Source: CAWIJJ01 sp963836405 (GTDB lineage: Bacteria > Acidobacteriota > Terriglobia > Bryobacterales > Bryobacteraceae). Taken from it: a stretch of DNA of 64,000 bases. Below are positions 1-7,586 of this stretch, one piece after another. The DNA is taken from contig CAWIJL010000010.1 of the NCBI GenBank assembly GCA_963836405.1, positions 248,001-312,000 of the forward strand, given 5' to 3'. The translations under genes and the position numbers were made by a program. The notes below the pieces were generated by a model, which ran no database searches, had not been told where the DNA came from, and was given only the letters and a program-made list of their open reading frames with translations. The stretch's first letter is position 1; each line of letters starts with the position of its first letter.

Positions 1-1
1 G

Positions 2-601
2 AGCGAGAACGACGCGATCGCGGCGGCAAAGGCGTCGAAATGGGGGCAGGGTCCGCAACCGCCGAAGCTGCTGGAAGATCCGGTGACGATTTCGACCGCG
101 GGGTCGCCGGAGCGCGGTCCGGCGGGAGCGGTGATGACGCTGGTGGAGTTCTCGGATTTCCAGTGTCCGTACTGTTCGGTGGCGGTGGCCAAGCTGAATG
201 CGGTGATGGATGCATACCCGGGCAAGATCAAACTGATCTTCAAGGAATTTCCGCTGGACACGCACTCGCAGGCGGCACTCGCCGCGGCGGCGGCGATTGC
301 GGCGCATCAGCAGGGGAAGTTCTGGCCGATGCACGATGCCATGTTTGCGCACCGGCAGAATCTGTCGCGGCCGTCAATCCTGGCATTGGCGCGAACGGCG
401 GGACTCGACATGAAGCGGTTCGAGGCGGACCTGGATTCGGAGGCGACCCGGAAGACGGTGGCCCGGGATGTAGAGGACGGCGACCGCGCGGGTGTGGAGG
501 GCACGCCCTCGGTGTTCATCAACGGGCGGAAGTACAACGGGTCGCTGAACCTGGAGGCGATCCGGCCCGTGATCGATGGGGAGTTGAAGAAGGCCCGGTA
601 G
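2..601 (+). CDS. DsbA-like thioredoxin-fold protein (5'-truncated by window)
   Basis: The reading frame is open to the left edge, so the N-terminus lies outside the window; a GTG at 83 is internal and unlikely to be the real start. The visible part carries a redox motif CPYC (in FQCPYCSVAV), a long helical insertion and, near the end, the cis-proline signature GTPSVFING, all standard for DsbA/thioredoxin_4 proteins. The family catalyses thiol-disulfide exchange on exported proteins or acts as a disulfide reductase. The stop is only 3 bp from the convergent acetyltransferase gene. Family assignment is firm; the substrate and whether a signal peptide is present cannot be seen. Confidence 0.85.
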   Translation, partial: SENDAIAAAKASKWGQGPQPPKLLEDPVTISTAGSPERGPAGAVMTLVEFSDFQCPYCSVAVAKLNAVMDAYPGKIKLIFKEFPLDTHSQAALAAAAAIAAHQQGKFWPMHDAMFAHRQNLSRPSILALARTAGLDMKRFEADLDSEATRKTVARDVEDGDRAGVEGTPSVFINGRKYNGSLNLEAIRPVIDGELKKAR

Positions 602-604
602 GCG

Positions 605-1135
605 CTACCGTTCGTTCGGGCAGCGGGCGGCCAGGTGGCGTAAGTCCGTCCACCCGTAGCCGCCGTGAAACTCGCCCGCCGGTGAGAGGAGCCGCCCGGC
701 GCCCAGGTGCTCGTAGAATCCGTTCGATGGGCTGCGCGCGTCGCCGAAGAGCAGCATTGACGTGATTCCCTCTTGCAGAAATCGCCGCGCGACGTGGCAG
801 AGCAGTCGCCGCCCCAAGCCGCGGCGGTGGTACTCGCGAAGCACATAGATCTTGTTCAGTTCACCGTCGTAGCCCGGAAGCCCGTCCGGATAGGGCACGC
901 CGCGCGCGAAGCCCACTGGATCGCCATCGCCGCGCGCGGCCAGGAAGCAGAACATGCGGCGGTCCCGGTTGGCGAAAGCCTCGCGCCACTGCGACTGCCG
1001 GAGTTCGAAGGTTGGACCGGGACCGCCGTGGGTTTCGATGAAGGTTGTGACGTGGAGCCGAGCGACGGTCTCGACGTCGGGCGCTGTCGCTTCTCTAATG
1101 AGGAAGCGCTCAGCGGGTGTGGGTTGCGGCTCCAT
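605..1135 (-). CDS. GNAT family N-acetyltransferase
   Basis: A protein of about 176 residues with GNAT architecture: the acetyl-CoA pyrophosphate loop appears as RRGLGRRLL (Q/R-x-x-G-x-G/A), preceded by the beta-4 segment LNKIYVLREYH and followed by NGFYEHLGA, the usual C-terminal FYxxxGF region. It should transfer an acetyl group from acetyl-CoA to an amine; the substrate is unknown. I chose ATG 1135 (MEPQPTP) because an upstream ATG at 1165 would place the start inside the tRNA gene. It is transcribed in the same direction as the tRNA just upstream. Confidence 0.85.
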   Translation of the reverse strand: MEPQPTPAERFLIREATAPDVETVARLHVTTFIETHGGPGPTFELRQSQWREAFANRDRRMFCFLAARGDGDPVGFARGVPYPDGLPGYDGELNKIYVLREYHRRGLGRRLLCHVARRFLQEGITSMLLFGDARSPSNGFYEHLGAGRLLSPAGEFHGGYGWTDLRHLAARCPNER

Positions 1136-1156
1136 CGCGATCCTTGCGTGGAAGGA

Positions 1157-1232
1157 TGGAGCCACCCTCCGGGATCGAACCGGAGACCTGCGGTTTACGA
1201 AACCGCCGCTCTACCGACTGAGCTAGGGTGGC
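1157..1232 (-). tRNA. tRNA-Thr (anticodon CGT), CCA encoded
   Basis: The reverse strand folds as a cloverleaf: acceptor GCCACCC/GGGTGGC, D arm GCTC/GAGC, anticodon stem GCGGT/ACCGC with loop TTCGTAA (anticodon CGT, reads ACG), and T arm TCCGG/CCGGA with TTCGATC in the loop. Discriminator T and a genome-encoded CCA follow (1160-1157). All stems pair perfectly, so the gene appears functional. Confidence 0.95.
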
Positions 1233-1299
1233 TTTCCTCCTATTAAAACACAGAGACAATTCCGATGTGAAATGCGTGTGGGGCCTGCCGTGGCGCGCA

Positions 1300-2406
1300 T
1301 TACTGGTACTCCAAAACGTCGAACAGGACCATCTGCTCGGCGTAGTCGGTGAGGCGGCGGCTTTCGAACCCCCGGGCCTCCGCGGTCATCCCCCAGCCTT
1401 CCAGAATCCAGACAAGTTCGCGAGAAGCTTCGTCCATCACGCGGAGGTCGTTGCGGCGCTGCGCGGCCTCGAGCCATTGCCTCATCAGTTCGTAGCTTTC
1501 CGCGTTCCGTCCCTGCTCGCGGGTGAGGCGGAGTCCGGTGCGCGCCTGCCGGCAGGTTTCCTCCCACTGCTTGCCGGGATTGGACAATTCCGCCTGCGCC
1601 GCGCGCAGTGCGCCGGGGTCGGTTTCCGGACCCTTGGCGGTGCAGATCAGGGTGGAGCAGGATCCGCCGAAGATCAACGGGGCGGCTTCCGGCGGACGGG
1701 CTTCGTCAAGCAGCAGAAGAAGACGCCGTGCCGAACAGAAGTCGCGAAGACGATCGAGGTTCTGGTCGAGCGGACTTTCGAGCCGGAGCCCCAACTGGGC
1801 TGCCAAGTCGCCGGCAAGTGCGGCCAGGCTGCGGGTACCGCAGGTGAGGAAGAGGACTGCGTCGAAGTCCTCGCGGAATGCCTGTGCAAACTCGAAAGCC
1901 AAGTCAGCGTCTGCGACCACTTCCATGCCGGCGCGGTCGGCGAGAGCCGTGCCGAGCGCTTCCAGGGCGGCAGGGGAATTCTCCCTGTCCGCCGGCGGCG
2001 TCCATGCCGCGTAGGGCGACCGGACCCATCGCTTGAGCCTGCGGAGTTGCTCGGCCGTGAACTGCGGCGCCAGAACGCGCGGCGGGTTGCAGCCGTCGCA
2101 GTTGAGAAACGCGATGCGCACGCCTTCCTCCGCCGGTTCCTGCGCGAGTGGCCCTTCCCACTGAGCGCGCGGCCAACGGGGAGGCAGGGAGTGACGGGAA
2201 AACAGCACGACCACGACGTCGGCAATGCGTCCCTGACGGGCCTTGCCGGCGAGGTCTTCGCCGGGACCGATGGCGCCTTCATCGAAGAAGACCCGCCCGG
2301 CGGCGCCGCTCTCGAGGAAGTCCGCCACCTGCCGGGCAAACGCGCGGTCGGCGGGGGAATAACAGAGGAAAATGGTTTTTTCGAGCGCGTGCAATTGCGA
2401 AGGCAT
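1300..2406 (-). CDS. TIR-domain protein with degenerate STAND-like and helical C-terminal regions
   Basis: 368 residues. Residues about 9-125 form a TIR domain: first strand KTIFLCYSPADRAFARQ, BB-loop region VFFDEGAI, strand DVVVVLFSRHSL, and E84 in AQWEGPL, at the place of the catalytic glutamate of NAD-cleaving TIRs. The middle (about 180-260) resembles a STAND/NB-ARC core because of the Walker-B-like run RRLLLLLDEA, but where a P-loop is expected there is FLTCGTRSLAALAGDL with no GxxxxGK. The C-terminus is helical and TPR-like. Function is unknown; NAD hydrolysis or a scaffold role in signalling or defence are possibilities. No effector or partner gene is adjacent. Part of its N-terminal coding sequence is duplicated at 3968-4350. 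Confidence 0.75.
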   Translation of the reverse strand: MPSQLHALEKTIFLCYSPADRAFARQVADFLESGAAGRVFFDEGAIGPGEDLAGKARQGRIADVVVVLFSRHSLPPRWPRAQWEGPLAQEPAEEGVRIAFLNCDGCNPPRVLAPQFTAEQLRRLKRWVRSPYAAWTPPADRENSPAALEALGTALADRAGMEVVADADLAFEFAQAFREDFDAVLFLTCGTRSLAALAGDLAAQLGLRLESPLDQNLDRLRDFCSARRLLLLLDEARPPEAAPLIFGGSCSTLICTAKGPETDPGALRAAQAELSNPGKQWEETCRQARTGLRLTREQGRNAESYELMRQWLEAAQRRNDLRVMDEASRELVWILEGWGMTAEARGFESRRLTDYAEQMVLFDVLEYQ

Positions 2407-2482
2407 GCTGTGGGACGGCCGGGTGGCGGCCCGAAACCATTATTCTACATGCCCGCTCGCGGGCCTTCGGCACCGTGAAGAA

Positions 2483-2510
2483 CGGGCGCCCGGAGCAAAG
2501 CGGGCGCCCG
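2483..2510 (-). terminator. Rho-independent-type terminator of the alkaline phosphatase gene
   Basis: A perfect 10-bp stem, CGGGCGCCCG at 2483-2492 and again at 2501-2510 (self-complementary arms), with an 8-nt loop. Read on the minus strand it is followed by TTCTTC. It begins 11 bp past the stop codon of the alkaline phosphatase gene and precedes the TIR gene. Confidence 0.75.
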
Positions 2511-2520
2511 CCTTTTCGGG

Positions 2521-3729
2521 CTACATTTTCAGTGCCTGTTTCACCACTTTGTAGACATCCGTGTTGTCGATCGCCCGGCCCAGAGCCTCACTACCCGGGC
2601 CCTGGCTCCAGATCACCACATCGCCGCCGGTGTGGTGCGCTTCGAAATCCGCAGGGTCTCCCGGAATCAGGGAGAACACCCATGCGGCTTCAAACGGACC
2701 GACTCCGGCGTTTGCATTTTCCCCGCCCTTGGGGCCGACGCCCTTCACGGCGAACCCGCCGGTCTCATGGTCGGGAATCACGATCAGCAGAGTATGCTGC
2801 TGCCGTTCCGGGCTCCGGTCGATCCAGTCGAGTACCACCTTCACCGATTCGTCGAAGGCGCGCATTTCGCCGAATTGGTAGTCGAGATTCTCGGCATGGT
2901 TTCCTGAATCGATCAGGGAACCCTCCACCATCAGGAAGAAGCCGGTGCGGTTACTCTCCAGCACGGTGAGGGCTGCGGCGGTCATCTCCGGAAGGCGCGG
3001 CTGGGTGGTTGCAGGCGTCCGCTGATACTCGGGCGTCAGGCTTTTTGCAGCAAACAGTCCGAGAAGACGGCCGGAGCCGTTCTCCACCGCCTGATTCATT
3101 TCGTCACGGGTCTGGGCGTAGTCGTACCCGACGCTCTGCGCCACCGTAATGAAGTCGCCTGTAGCCCCGCACACGTCGGGCGAAGCAGGTCGAAATGTTG
3201 CCCTACCCCCTCCGAGCAGCACCTCGGGACGCGTCCTGCCGATGTACTGCGCGGCGATGAGCGTCTCGCAATTGCGATTGGCGACGTGCGACGCGAATGC
3301 GGCCGGCGTCGCGTGGGTAACAGTCTGAGTGACGACCAGGCCGGTGGCCATTCCCTTTCGCTGCGCCAGTTCGAGCAGCGTCGGGTTATAGGGCGCCCCG
3401 TCGGCGTGGAAACAGACTTCGTTGTTGACAAACTTTTCGCCGCAGGCAAAGGCGGAGCCCGCCGCGGCTGAGTCTGTGATTGTGTTGGTTTTCGAGTAAG
3501 TGCTCTGGTAACCGATATGTTCCAGAGTTTCGAGATGGAGTGGGCCGCCCCCGGCGCCGTTCAGCCGCAGGCGGGTTGCCGTAACGTTCGCGAGACCCAT
3601 GCCGTCCGGCACCATCATGATGACGTACTTGACCTCGCGGTTGTTGCTGCTTTGGGCGGTTGCGGGCAAGCCTGCGATTGCCAGGAGCAAAGCGGGCACA
3701 AAGCGACACAGAAATGCTCGTTCTAACAT
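2521..3729 (-). CDS. Secreted alkaline phosphatase (PhoA superfamily)
   Basis: 402 residues. ATG 3729 is preferred over the upstream in-frame ATG at 3840 because AAGGAG lies 8 nt before it and it opens a signal peptide (MLERAFLCRFVPALLL...PATAQ). The metal and nucleophile motifs of alkaline phosphatase are present in order: VPDGMG (metal Asp), TDSAAAGSAFACG (nucleophilic Ser), THATPAAF, EGSLIDSGNHAENLD, DHETGG, and a C-terminal His in AHHTGGDV. The enzyme hydrolyses phosphomonoesters outside the cytoplasm. The DNA upstream of its RBS is not a normal intergenic region but a duplicated SPFH fragment, so its native promoter may be displaced. Confidence 0.9.
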   Translation of the reverse strand: MLERAFLCRFVPALLLAIAGLPATAQSSNNREVKYVIMMVPDGMGLANVTATRLRLNGAGGGPLHLETLEHIGYQSTYSKTNTITDSAAAGSAFACGEKFVNNEVCFHADGAPYNPTLLELAQRKGMATGLVVTQTVTHATPAAFASHVANRNCETLIAAQYIGRTRPEVLLGGGRATFRPASPDVCGATGDFITVAQSVGYDYAQTRDEMNQAVENGSGRLLGLFAAKSLTPEYQRTPATTQPRLPEMTAAALTVLESNRTGFFLMVEGSLIDSGNHAENLDYQFGEMRAFDESVKVVLDWIDRSPERQQHTLLIVIPDHETGGFAVKGVGPKGGENANAGVGPFEAAWVFSLIPGDPADFEAHHTGGDVVIWSQGPGSEALGRAIDNTDVYKVVKQALKM

Positions 3730-3740
3730 GAGTCGTACTC

Positions 3741-3961
3741 CTTCAGGCCGCGCGGCGCGCGTCGGGGGGTCAGACCACGCTCGAAGATCCCATCGCGGAG
3801 TTCCTTCGTCCCGAAGAGCGTCCGCGGTATGCCTATCCACAGGTCCGCGTCATCCCGGCGGGCGGACCATACCTGAAGATGCCGTGGGAGAAGATCCACA
3901 AGGTCTCCATCGCCACCATGACCATCAACATGGCGCTCGATCTGGAGGATCCCGCGGCTAA
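3741..3961 (+). pseudogene. Duplicated internal fragment of the SPFH gene at 7587
   Basis: From about 3771 to 3961 the sequence matches 7728-7918 almost base for base (one clear substitution: TAT at 3830, TAC in the original). A more diverged match can be followed leftward to about 3741. The piece encodes the end of the N-terminal part of the first SPFH protein but has neither its start nor its end. It abuts the alkaline phosphatase RBS on one side and a TIR-gene fragment on the other. It is in the same orientation as its source. Confidence 0.9.
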
Positions 3962-3967
3962 GGTGCC

Positions 3968-4350
3968 GCCATCGCAGTTGAGAAACGCGATGCGCACGCC
4001 TTCCTCCGCCGGTTCCTGCGCGAGGGGCCCTTCCCACTGAGCGCGCGGCCAACGGGGAGGGCAGCGAGTGACGGGAAAACAGCACGATCACGACGTCGGC
4101 AATGCGTCCCTGACGGGCCTTGCCGGCGAGGTCCTCACCGGGGCGCCGATGGCGCCTTCATCGAAGAAGACCCGCCCGGCGGCGCCGCTCTCGAGGAAGT
4201 CCGCCACCTGGCGGGCAAACGCGCGGTCGGCAGGGGAATAACAGAGGAAGATGGTTTTTTCGAGCGCGTGCAATTGCGAAAGCATGATGTGGGACGGCCG
4301 GGTGGCAGCCCGAAACCATTATTCTACATGCCCGCTCGCGGGCCTTCGGC
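3968..4350 (-). pseudogene. Duplicated, frameshifted N-terminal fragment of the TIR gene at 1300-2406
   Basis: Matches 2092-2471 at high identity, including about 65 bp of upstream DNA and the first roughly 100 codons (start-codon equivalent at 4285, first residues MLSQLHALEKT). Several small indels relative to the source (for example near 4060 and 4141) break the frame after about 47 codons, so no TIR domain can be made. Its right edge (4350) lies inside the 3' end of the nine-heme cytochrome gene. It is in the same orientation as its source. Confidence 0.9.
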
Positions 4351-5554
4351 CGCCCAGTCGCCGGATCGCCAGCCAGAGGCCCAGCATGGTGATCCCGACG
4401 CCGGCGAGCGAAACGGCCAGTCCCTGGCGGCGGACGTTTCTCTCGTGCATCGCCTCCTCGCCCGCCCGGTAGTCGGCAGCGGCAATCGCGAGACCGGCAT
4501 TGACCGGCGCGGCCACGGCGGTGACGTCGAAATTGTGGACTTCCGAGCGCGCCTTCACAATGTTCTGGCGCGCCTCGGCCTGCCGTGCGATCGCTTCGGA
4601 AACTTCCATTCCGGCACTTTGCGCGCGCGCCAGAATGGTATCGGCTTGACGCAGGCGGTCCTGGAGGCTTTGAATGAGTCCGGCCATCTGGAGGGCGGCC
4701 TTGCCGCCGGCGGAATCGGCCGTATGGCACTGGGCGCAGACGGCATTATCACCCGAGAGCATTTGATCGCTGGTGTGGAGGACGGCGTGGTTGCTGTGGC
4801 AGACCACGCACGTCCCCAGGCTCATGGCGGCGAAAGCTGCCTGGTGCGGGCTTTTTTCGAAGCGTTGCTCCTCCAGCACATGACAGGTCCCGCAGACCGC
4901 TGCTACCGACGAGACCTCGGGCGGCTTGGCGCCGTGATTGCCGTGGCAAGTGGCGCAGGTTGGCGCCGAAAGGTCTCCACCTTTCGACAGATCTTGCCAA
5001 TGGACGCTTTTCAGGTAATCCGCATACTGGTTGGTCGGAATGGAGTACTTCGCCATGCGAGCCGTATCGGCATGGCAATGCGCGCAGGTCCCGGGGACTT
5101 TCAAGGGATACACCGGTGCCAGGGGGTCGCGGACGGGGCGTATGTCGTGGACGCTGTGGCAATCGATGCAGGTGGCGGCGGCCGTGTCCCCTGCCTGCAT
5201 CCGATGGCCGTGCACGCTGGTCAGGTATTCTGCGTATTGGTCCACGCGTTCGCGCGGGTTAAACTTGCGCATGAAATCCGGATCGCCGTGGCAGCGGGCG
5301 CACAGCTTCGCGATGGCTGTGCGCGGGGGAACGCCGATGAAGCCGCGCGCGGCGCTCATGGCTACGGTGGGGTCGTCCGATTCTGGATTTCCGCCGTGGC
5401 AGCTCGCGCAGGTGAACCCGTGTTGGAGATGAACGCTCGAGGCAAACGCCGCGGCCGGCTGCTGCCATTCCCCTTGTAGCCCGGAATGGCACGTCAGGCA
5501 CGAGTCCTTCGCATTCAGCGCGAACACGGCCAGCACCAGCAGCGTGTATCTCAT
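4319..5554 (-). CDS. Nine-heme membrane-anchored cytochrome c of the bc complex operon
   Basis: About 411 residues. ATG 5554 overlaps the cytochrome b stop (ATGA) and starts a signal peptide (MRYTLLVLAVFAL). Nine CxxCH motifs are visible: CLTCH, CASCH, CARCH, CIDCH, CAHCH, CATCH, CGTCH, CVVCH and CAQCH. A coiled-coil-like helix follows, then one C-terminal transmembrane segment (GLAVSLAGVGITMLGLWLAI). It probably takes electrons from the Rieske/cytochrome b core and passes them on outside the membrane, replacing cytochrome c1. Oddity: the last seven codons (PASGHVE) come from the duplicated TIR fragment, so the native C-terminus was replaced. The loss falls after the transmembrane helix and may be harmless. 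Confidence 0.88.
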   Translation of the reverse strand: MRYTLLVLAVFALNAKDSCLTCHSGLQGEWQQPAAAFASSVHLQHGFTCASCHGGNPESDDPTVAMSAARGFIGVPPRTAIAKLCARCHGDPDFMRKFNPRERVDQYAEYLTSVHGHRMQAGDTAAATCIDCHSVHDIRPVRDPLAPVYPLKVPGTCAHCHADTARMAKYSIPTNQYADYLKSVHWQDLSKGGDLSAPTCATCHGNHGAKPPEVSSVAAVCGTCHVLEEQRFEKSPHQAAFAAMSLGTCVVCHSNHAVLHTSDQMLSGDNAVCAQCHTADSAGGKAALQMAGLIQSLQDRLRQADTILARAQSAGMEVSEAIARQAEARQNIVKARSEVHNFDVTAVAAPVNAGLAIAAADYRAGEEAMHERNVRRQGLAVSLAGVGITMLGLWLAIRRLGGRRPASGHVE

Positions 5555-6648
5555 CTCCAGTACCCCAGCAGGGAAAACGTGGCAAGGTAGGCGATCAGCG
5601 CCACCGCCGCGCCCGCCACCAGTTTCCGGCGGACCGAGCCATTGGGACCGGCTGCCCAGAGGGGGAGAAAGGCCCAGGCCAGCGCCAGCATTCCGAATCC
5701 CACCAGGCCCACAAACTCGCCTTCCAGATGCAGCACATGCGCAGGGATCAATTTCAACGTGTAGAACGGCGCCAGGAAGTACCATTCGGGGCGAATGCCC
5801 GCGGGGGCGGGAGCGAACGGATCCGCCTTCGTGCCGAGGGACCAGGGAAACAGCGCCGCGAGCGCGCCTAACACAGCGAGCACCCCGTACCAGGCGAACA
5901 GTTCGCGGAGCAGGAAGTCCGGAAAAAACGGAATTACGGCCCGGTTACGGAGCCGGGGCTGTTCTTCCACCCACATGGGCGTACTGATGCCGAATTTCTG
6001 AATCAGACCGAGATGCATCAGCAGGAACAGGGTCATGAGGCCGGGCAGAAGGGCGACGTGAAATCCGAAGAACCGGGTCAGCGTCGCGCCGCCAACGGCG
6101 GAGCCGCCGCGAAGGTAGCGGGTCATCACCGGACCCACCCACGGAATCGTTGCAGGAATATCCGTACCCACCTTCGTGGCGAAGTAGGAGATTGTGTTCC
6201 ACGGCAGCAGGTATCCGCTGAATCCGAATGCCAGGGCAAGCGCGAGTAGCGCCACGCCGCTGAACCACACAAACTCCCTCGGCCGCCGGTAGGCATGCAG
6301 GAACACGACGCTAAACATGTGAACGAAGGCCGAGAAGATCATCAGGTTGGCCGACCAACTGTGAATCGACCGGATCAGCCAGCCGTACGATACCCGCGTC
6401 ATGATGAACTGCACGCTCTCGTAGGCGCCCTGCGGCGTGGGCTGGTAGTACACCAGCAGTAGAATACCCGTGAGCACCTGAATCAGGAACAGGAACAGGG
6501 TGATGCCGCCGAAGGTATACCAGACGGTGCCGGAGTGCACCGGCACCTCCTTGTGAGCGATGAACTCGCGGATGGAGCCGAGCGCCAGCCGCTCGTCGAA
6601 CCATCGGGCCAGCGCCTTCCATCTTTCGTTTTCTGTCGCCGTGGCCAT
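5551..6648 (-). CDS. Cytochrome b (b/b6 type, N- and C-terminal domains fused)
   Basis: About 365 residues from ATG 6648 (MATATENE); a TTG 15 bp further up is less likely. The N-terminal half has four helices with the heme ligand regions IHSWSANLMIF/AFVHMF and FFGFHVALLPG/LMHLGL. The quinol-site motif PEWY is present (IRPEWYFLAPF), followed by further helices, so both halves are joined as in bc1 cytochrome b. It carries two b hemes and oxidises quinol at the positive side of the membrane. It lies between the Rieske gene (18 bp upstream) and the multiheme cytochrome (4-bp overlap). Confidence 0.92.
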   Translation of the reverse strand: MATATENERWKALARWFDERLALGSIREFIAHKEVPVHSGTVWYTFGGITLFLFLIQVLTGILLLVYYQPTPQGAYESVQFIMTRVSYGWLIRSIHSWSANLMIFSAFVHMFSVVFLHAYRRPREFVWFSGVALLALALAFGFSGYLLPWNTISYFATKVGTDIPATIPWVGPVMTRYLRGGSAVGGATLTRFFGFHVALLPGLMTLFLLMHLGLIQKFGISTPMWVEEQPRLRNRAVIPFFPDFLLRELFAWYGVLAVLGALAALFPWSLGTKADPFAPAPAGIRPEWYFLAPFYTLKLIPAHVLHLEGEFVGLVGFGMLALAWAFLPLWAAGPNGSVRRKLVAGAAVALIAYLATFSLLGYWR

Positions 6649-6666
6649 AGGTCGGATATGCAATCT

Positions 6667-7113
6667 TCAAGCCTGGGTGATGACCACCTCGTCCTGGCGA
6701 ATGTGCACGTTGTAGGACCGCAGAGGCCGGGGCGGCGGTCCGGAAACCACCTGCCCCTGAAGGTTGTACACGCCGTTGTGGCAGGCACACCAGATCCGCG
6801 TCCGCTCCGGCTCGTACTGCACGATGCAACTCAAATGGGTGCACACGGCCGAAAAGGCGCGCCACTCCGCCTGGTTGATCCGGATCAGGATCACCGGGGT
6901 ATCGCCGAATCTCACGATCTTTCCGCTGTTGGGCTTCAGGTCCGTCACCTTGCCTGCCACCACCTCGTTCACGGCGGCTTCGGAAACCGGGGGCGGATTG
7001 AGGAACCGGATCACGGGATAGAGGAATGAACTCAGGGAAATAGCAAATCCGCCCCCCAGCAGCCAGCGGATGAGACCGCGGCGCGGTTCCGCGTTGTTTT
7101 CGCTCGATGCCAT
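6667..7113 (-). CDS. Rieske [2Fe-2S] protein
   Basis: 148 residues. A twin-arginine-like start (EPRRGLIRWLLGGG) leads into one transmembrane anchor. Box 1 is CTHLSC (91-96) and box 2 is CACH (109-112), giving the Cys/His ligand set C91, H93, C109, H112 and the stabilising disulfide C96-C111. It transfers electrons from quinol bound at cytochrome b to the c-type heme protein. It lies between the small cytochrome c gene (10 bp upstream) and cytochrome b. Confidence 0.93.
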   Translation of the reverse strand: MASSENNAEPRRGLIRWLLGGGFAISLSSFLYPVIRFLNPPPVSEAAVNEVVAGKVTDLKPNSGKIVRFGDTPVILIRINQAEWRAFSAVCTHLSCIVQYEPERTRIWCACHNGVYNLQGQVVSGPPPRPLRSYNVHIRQDEVVITQA

Positions 7114-7123
7114 TCGCCGGCGT

Positions 7124-7447
7124 TTACTTTTTAAACGTTCGAATATACGCCACGACGTCGTCCACGGACTTGCCCGCGACGCTGCGCATGGGCGGCATTT
7201 TCCCCTTGCCTGCGGTGACTACTTTCGCCAACTCTTCATCGCTCATCTTCTGGACCACAGGCGATCCCAGGCTCGGGATTTCGGTTTTCATCATCTTGAC
7301 AATGCCCGGATTCGCGACGCCGGTTGCCCCGTGGCAATTTGCGCAGTGCTGGGCATACACCGTTTTGCCTTCTTTGGCATCGCCCGCCGCGTAGGCCGCC
7401 GACGTCGCGAAGCAAAGTATCGAAACCATAAGAAATGCGATCTTCAT
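7124..7447 (-). CDS. Small periplasmic monoheme cytochrome c
   Basis: 107 residues with a clear signal peptide (MKIAFLMVSILCFATSAAYA). It has one CANCH heme motif and a distal methionine region (GKGKMPPM), the class I cytochrome c pattern. It is the first gene of the operon with Rieske, cytochrome b and the nine-heme cytochrome, so it is probably a soluble electron carrier for this complex. The 140 bp to the divergent SPFH gene should hold its promoter; I could not identify convincing -35/-10 boxes. Confidence 0.9.
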   Translation of the reverse strand: MKIAFLMVSILCFATSAAYAAGDAKEGKTVYAQHCANCHGATGVANPGIVKMMKTEIPSLGSPVVQKMSDEELAKVVTAGKGKMPPMRSVAGKSVDDVVAYIRTFKK

Positions 7448-7586
7448 ACTGTGACGATCCTCTTACGGCAATCCAGTATGGACCCTGCGAGTCTCCGCGG
7501 CAATCCCGTTCTGTTTATAAAGGCACGGCTTTAGCAGGTTCTGGCGCATTCGGAGTTGCAGGCCTTTATACTACGCATGAGGTTCT

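Noticed and set aside
40..765. A 241-codon plus-strand frame at the left end
   Set aside because: Out of frame with the DsbA-like coding sequence and rich in Arg/Gly shadow composition.
3741..4350. Insertion sequence or integron as the source of the duplicated mosaic
   Set aside because: No transposase, no terminal inverted repeats and no target duplication are present; both halves match host genes in this window.
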